Source of the DNA: Yersinia aldovae ATCC 35236
Lineage (GTDB): Bacteria > Pseudomonadota > Gammaproteobacteria > Enterobacterales > Enterobacteriaceae
Direction: 5' to 3'
Assembly: GCF_000173735.1 (NCBI RefSeq)
Contig: NZ_ACCB01000031.1
Location: 1 to 52,213, forward strand
Length of the DNA: 52,213 nucleotides
The translations under genes and the position numbers were made by a program. Under the pieces are notes generated by a model that was not told the DNA's origin, ran no database searches, and saw nothing but the letters and a program-made list of their open reading frames with translations. Numbering within the stretch: position 1 is the first letter of the stretch; every line of letters starts with the position of its first letter. Positions 48,701-52,213 of the stretch are shown here, in pieces.

Positions 48701-48927
48701 AACACATCTCTTTGTCGGATCAGCCATTAGCTGACACCCGGCAGACATTACACCGCATTAAGGGCAGTTTGCTGATATTACAGAACACCCAAGCCGCAGC
48801 ACTGTGCCAACAACTGATTAACCAGATGCAGCACAGTCAAATCACGCACGGGGCCTATACGCAATTGCAAAATTTGCTAGAACAGTTAATTCATGACTTG
48901 AATGAAATTTTGTCAGAGTTAACATAA
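45740..48927 (+). pseudogene. BvgS/EvgS-like hybrid sensor kinase, frameshifted
   Basis: A BvgS-type sensor is split into two overlapping frames: 45740-46957, and 46882-48927 in another frame. Together they encode: a signal peptide, a first Venus-flytrap (SBP_bac_3) domain (codons about 50-270), a second (about 280-525), a membrane helix at about 47326-47395, HisKA with SHELRTP near 47497, ATPase N-box NNLINNAMKF near 47836, a receiver domain (phosphoacceptor Asp in FIDYNMP near 48360), and an Hpt domain with LHRIKG near 48753. No PAS domain is seen, unlike BvgS. The break falls in the second flytrap domain, at a palindrome of G and C runs. One extra C there would restore WGVYTP-QFSN and give 1062 aa. 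It may be a true mutation, a phase switch or a read error; the kinase-part frame could be reinitiated at 46882. Confidence 0.82.
46884..46900. other. G/C-run palindrome at the sensor-kinase frameshift
   Basis: Six G, then TATATA, then five C: GGGGGTATATACCCCC is a perfect 16-bp palindrome with one additional G. A sixth C would complete an 18-bp palindrome and also put the two reading frames together. Such runs are prone to slippage. Confidence 0.85.
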
Positions 48928-48966
48928 AGAAATAGCTTTACCCATTTAACGGTCAAAGGAACAACA

Positions 48967-49893
48967 ATGGCTGGACTCTCTTCACTGCTCCCACAAGACC
49001 GCAATAGCCGTCGCCTGCTGATAGCCTTCGCAGTCACCACCGTGTTTATGGTGGCAGAAGCCATTGGTGGCTGGTTATCAGGCTCTCTGGCACTACTGGC
49101 CGATGCCGGACATATGCTGACCGATTCGGCCGCATTATTCATCGCGTTAATGGCTGTGCATTTTTCTCAGCGTAAACCTAACTCCCGCCATACCTTTGGC
49201 TATCTACGGCTGACGACTCTGGCCGCGTTTGTCAATGCAGCCGCATTATTGCTTATCGTGGTTTTGATTGTCTGGGAAGCTGCTCGTCGCTTTTTCTCAC
49301 CCCATGAGGTGATGGGCGTGCCGATGTTAATCATCGCTATTGCTGGGTTATTTGCGAATATTTTCTGTTTTTGGATACTGCATCGCGGAGAGGAAGAGAA
49401 GAATATCAATGTCAGGGCTGCTGCGTTACATGTGCTGGGTGACTTACTCGGTTCAGTAGGCGCTATCATTGCCGCGCTGGTGATACTGACGACCGGTTGG
49501 ACGCCTATTGACCCCATTTTGTCAGTGTTAGTTTCAATACTGGTGCTGCGCAGTGCCTGGCGCTTGCTAAAAGAGAGTTTCCACGAATTACTGGAAGGTG
49601 CGCCGCAAGAGATTGATATCGCAAAACTGCGCAAAGATTTATGCGCCAATATTTATGAAGTTCGCGATGTACATCATGTCCATTTATGGCAAGTGGGTGA
49701 GCAACGGCTGATGACGCTTCATGTGCAGGTAATCCCACCCCTGGATAACGATGAGTTGCTACAACGTATCCAACACCATTTATTGCATCATTACCACATT
49801 GGCCACGCCACCATTCAAATGGAGTACCAGCGTTGCGCAGCGCCCGATTGTGCCATTAATCAAGCGCCCCCGGCACCAAGCCATAACCATTAA
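48967..49893 (+). CDS. zitB: Zinc exporter ZitB (CDF family)
   Basis: ZitB is a cation diffusion facilitator that removes Zn2+ from the cytoplasm in exchange for protons. It has six membrane helices in the first 210 residues. The zinc site HMLTD (with LLADAGHM near residue 43) is in helix 2 and HVLGD near 155 in helix 5. A cytoplasmic domain with HHVHLWQVG near 235 follows, and a His-containing C-terminal end. Length is 308 aa. The start has AAAGGAAC upstream. It is 39 nt after the sensor-kinase gene but is not known to be regulated with it. Confidence 0.93.
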   Translation: MAGLSSLLPQDRNSRRLLIAFAVTTVFMVAEAIGGWLSGSLALLADAGHMLTDSAALFIALMAVHFSQRKPNSRHTFGYLRLTTLAAFVNAAALLLIVVLIVWEAARRFFSPHEVMGVPMLIIAIAGLFANIFCFWILHRGEEEKNINVRAAALHVLGDLLGSVGAIIAALVILTTGWTPIDPILSVLVSILVLRSAWRLLKESFHELLEGAPQEIDIAKLRKDLCANIYEVRDVHHVHLWQVGEQRLMTLHVQVIPPLDNDELLQRIQHHLLHHYHIGHATIQMEYQRCAAPDCAINQAPPAPSHNH

Positions 49894-49900
49894 TCGCAAG

Positions 49901-49939
49901 CAGGCCACTCTTCAACGGGATACCCGTGAAAGTGGCCTG
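49901..49939. terminator. Long hairpin between convergent zitB and pnuC
   Basis: CAGGCCACT (49901-49909) pairs with AGTGGCCTG (49931-49939); inside, TTCA/TGAA and ACGGG/CCCGT extend the stem with small bulges, closing on an ATA loop. It can form on both strands, but no T-tract follows. Confidence 0.65.
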
Positions 49940-49948
49940 ACTGAGTGG

Positions 49949-50677
49949 TTACTGATCCTGAGTCGACAACGGGCGTGAATGATTTCGCGCCGCACTCTTA
50001 ATCCACAACCATGAACCGTTCAGAGCAATCAGCGTCAGCAAGACATACTCCAGCGCCATTGCGTACACCCCCTGATAGGTAAAAATTGCCACACTGATCA
50101 CATTGATCACCACCCAAATCAGCCAGTTCTCAACATATTTACGCGTCATCAGAATCATGGCTGCAATCGACAATACCATCATGGTGGAATCCCAGAACGG
50201 GAAGGCATCAGGTTGTAACTCAGGCATTTGCACATTCGCCCCCAGACTCTGCATCACCGTCACCGCCGCACGGGTTAACCAGGCAAATACCGTATCGATA
50301 TACAGTGTCATTAAGGTGATACCGGCCGCACAAACCACCGCCAACGCCAATGCTTTCGGCAAGGACAGCCAGCGAATTTTTAATTCAGCCTGATTATCCG
50401 AGGTTTGTTTACTCCAGGCATACCAACCGTAGATGTTGGCAACGAAGAAAAATAACTGCAATAACAAGCTGGCATAGAGTTGGATCTGAAAGAAAATGAC
50501 CGCGAACAACGTCACGTTTATCAAACCAAAAAGATAGTTGATAATTTTTTCTTTGCTGGCAAACCAGATACACAGCAATCCAAACAGCGTACCTATTGCT
50601 TCAATCCATGAAAGATCATACCCGCCTGTACCCAGCGGAATATGAACCAATATGTTACTGGTACTAAAAAAATCCAT
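49949..50677 (-). CDS. pnuC: Nicotinamide riboside transporter PnuC
   Basis: PnuC brings nicotinamide riboside across the inner membrane by facilitated diffusion, feeding NAD salvage. This 242-aa protein has seven hydrophobic segments and the family signature WLIWVVINVISVAIF near residue 190, along with NIYGWYAW near 82. It starts MDFFSTSNILVHIP, close to E. coli PnuC. It lies downstream of nadA on the same strand, separated by 166 nt that hold an ERIC element; the two are an operon in E. coli. Confidence 0.94.
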   Translation of the reverse strand: MDFFSTSNILVHIPLGTGGYDLSWIEAIGTLFGLLCIWFASKEKIINYLFGLINVTLFAVIFFQIQLYASLLLQLFFFVANIYGWYAWSKQTSDNQAELKIRWLSLPKALALAVVCAAGITLMTLYIDTVFAWLTRAAVTVMQSLGANVQMPELQPDAFPFWDSTMMVLSIAAMILMTRKYVENWLIWVVINVISVAIFTYQGVYAMALEYVLLTLIALNGSWLWIKSAARNHSRPLSTQDQ

Positions 50678-50711
50678 CTGGCTATCCTTTTGCTGTTAAT
50701 ACAGTAGTGAA

Positions 50712-50838
50712 TATACTCTAAATAATTCGAGTTGCAGGAAGGCGGCAAGCGAATGAATCCCGACGAGCTTACTGTAGTAAGTGATTCGGGTGATTGAGCG
50801 CGGCCAACGCACATGCAGCTTGAAGTATGACGAGTATA
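50712..50838. repeat. ERIC element, full length
   Basis: A 127-bp imperfect palindrome starts AATATACTC and ends GAGTATAA. Its core reads GAATCCC..GAGCTTAC..GTAAGTGATTCGGGTGA, which matches the enterobacterial repetitive intergenic consensus. It lies 5 nt after the nadA stop and would be transcribed in the nadA-pnuC mRNA, where ERICs fold into a long hairpin. Confidence 0.9.
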
Positions 50839-50843
50839 AATGC

Positions 50844-51908
<1,065 letters not shown>

Positions 51909-51972
51909 TCACATCTCTATTGCCAGTGATTCCGGAGCCATGATATCTCTCAGGCTGCCAGTAAGATTGGTT

Positions 51973-51990
51973 TGTTTTTTATCCTAAACA
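51973..51990. promoter_or_regulatory. NadR operator of nadA
   Basis: TGTTTT-TTATCC-TAAACA matches 11 of 12 arm positions of the NadR consensus TGTTTA-N6-TAAACA. It lies 68 nt upstream of nadA. NadR represses nadA-pnuC when NAD is high. From 51,991 to the window end I see no further gene or RNA. Confidence 0.75.
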
Positions 51991-52213
51991 AAATAACCAA
52001 AAATCAGCTAAAAGTCGCCAAATTTTGTCTCAGAATGGCAAAAATGTTTAATAGAGTTAAAAATAAGGGGGGCGCTGAGTGGCGGAGGGAATATCAGATG
52101 ATTATAGGGATCTGTTTGGGTTGCTGGGATGAGAAGTATAAATCATATGACCAGGAAGGTATAGCTGGGAGAGCGTGTCTCTGATGGTGGGTCGTGCGGG
52201 ATGACTCGTCCTG

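Noticed and set aside
49200-49649. 149-codon minus-strand frame inside zitB
   Set aside because: It lies wholly within a well-supported CDF transporter gene and looks like an antisense shadow.

Overview
The window is a stretch of enterobacterial chromosome, most likely from Yersinia (Y. pseudotuberculosis/Y. pestis group or a close relative). The proteins are close to Escherichia coli orthologues along their whole length (dusC, rhlE, ybhGFSR, moaA-E, uvrB, bioABFCD, pgl, modABC, galETKM, gpmA, aroG, zitB, pnuC, nadA), and the order is that of the nadA-gal-mod-bio-uvrB-moa-ybh-rhlE region of E. coli. Several inserted or lost genes and a 127-bp ERIC repeat of the type common in yersiniae set it apart. 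The species call is inference from gene content; no phage, plasmid, CRISPR, tRNA or rRNA was seen.

Layout. 1-3.7 kb: an unknown exported protein, dusC and rhlE. 3.7-9.6 kb: the cecR-ybhGFSR operon (regulator, periplasmic adaptor, double ATPase, two permeases of an ABC exporter). 9.6-12.9 kb: ybhL and moaACDE (no moaB), with a Moco RNA leader and a distal ModE-like site. 13.2-14.1 kb: yvcK. 14.1-19.2 kb: an A+T-richer TonB receptor/ABC importer cluster with a Fur-like box, inserted between yvcK and uvrB. 19.5-22.1 kb: a DUF2132 protein, an ERIC remnant and LexA-controlled uvrB. 22.1-23.8 kb: about 1 kb without genes, holding a nested hairpin, two NtrC-like sites and a sigma54-like promoter, then an orphan, degenerate urtE-like ATPase. 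23.8-28.9 kb: bioD-C-F-B divergent from bioA over a BirA operator. 28.9-31.1 kb: pgl and ybhA. 31.2-36.7 kb: acrZ and modABC divergent from modEF, with a ModE operator and an 8-bp tandem repeat before modA. 36.9-37.7 kb: a CPBP membrane protease. 38.0-42.3 kb: galETKM with paired GalR operators. 42.4-44.9 kb: psiF, gpmA with a Fur box, and aroG. 45.1-48.9 kb: a BvgAS/EvgAS-like two-component system whose sensor gene is frameshifted. 49.0-51.9 kb: zitB, pnuC and nadA, with an ERIC between the last two and a NadR box upstream.

How the genes work together. Molybdate uptake (modABC), molybdate sensing (modE) and molybdopterin synthesis (moaACDE) appear linked by matching ModE operators at modA and upstream of moaA. 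The bio genes form a near-complete biotin block, gal a full Leloir pathway, and nadA/pnuC join de novo NAD synthesis with precursor uptake. Iron appears to control both the importer cluster and gpmA.

The most unusual points are: the sensor-kinase frameshift inside a G/C-run palindrome; the surviving NtrC/sigma54 control region in front of a lone, motif-damaged urtE; the tandem repeat wedged between the acrZ terminator and the modA operator; and the ERIC-derived reading frame that overlaps the DUF2132 start. All motif matches were found by eye; no search or folding program was run.
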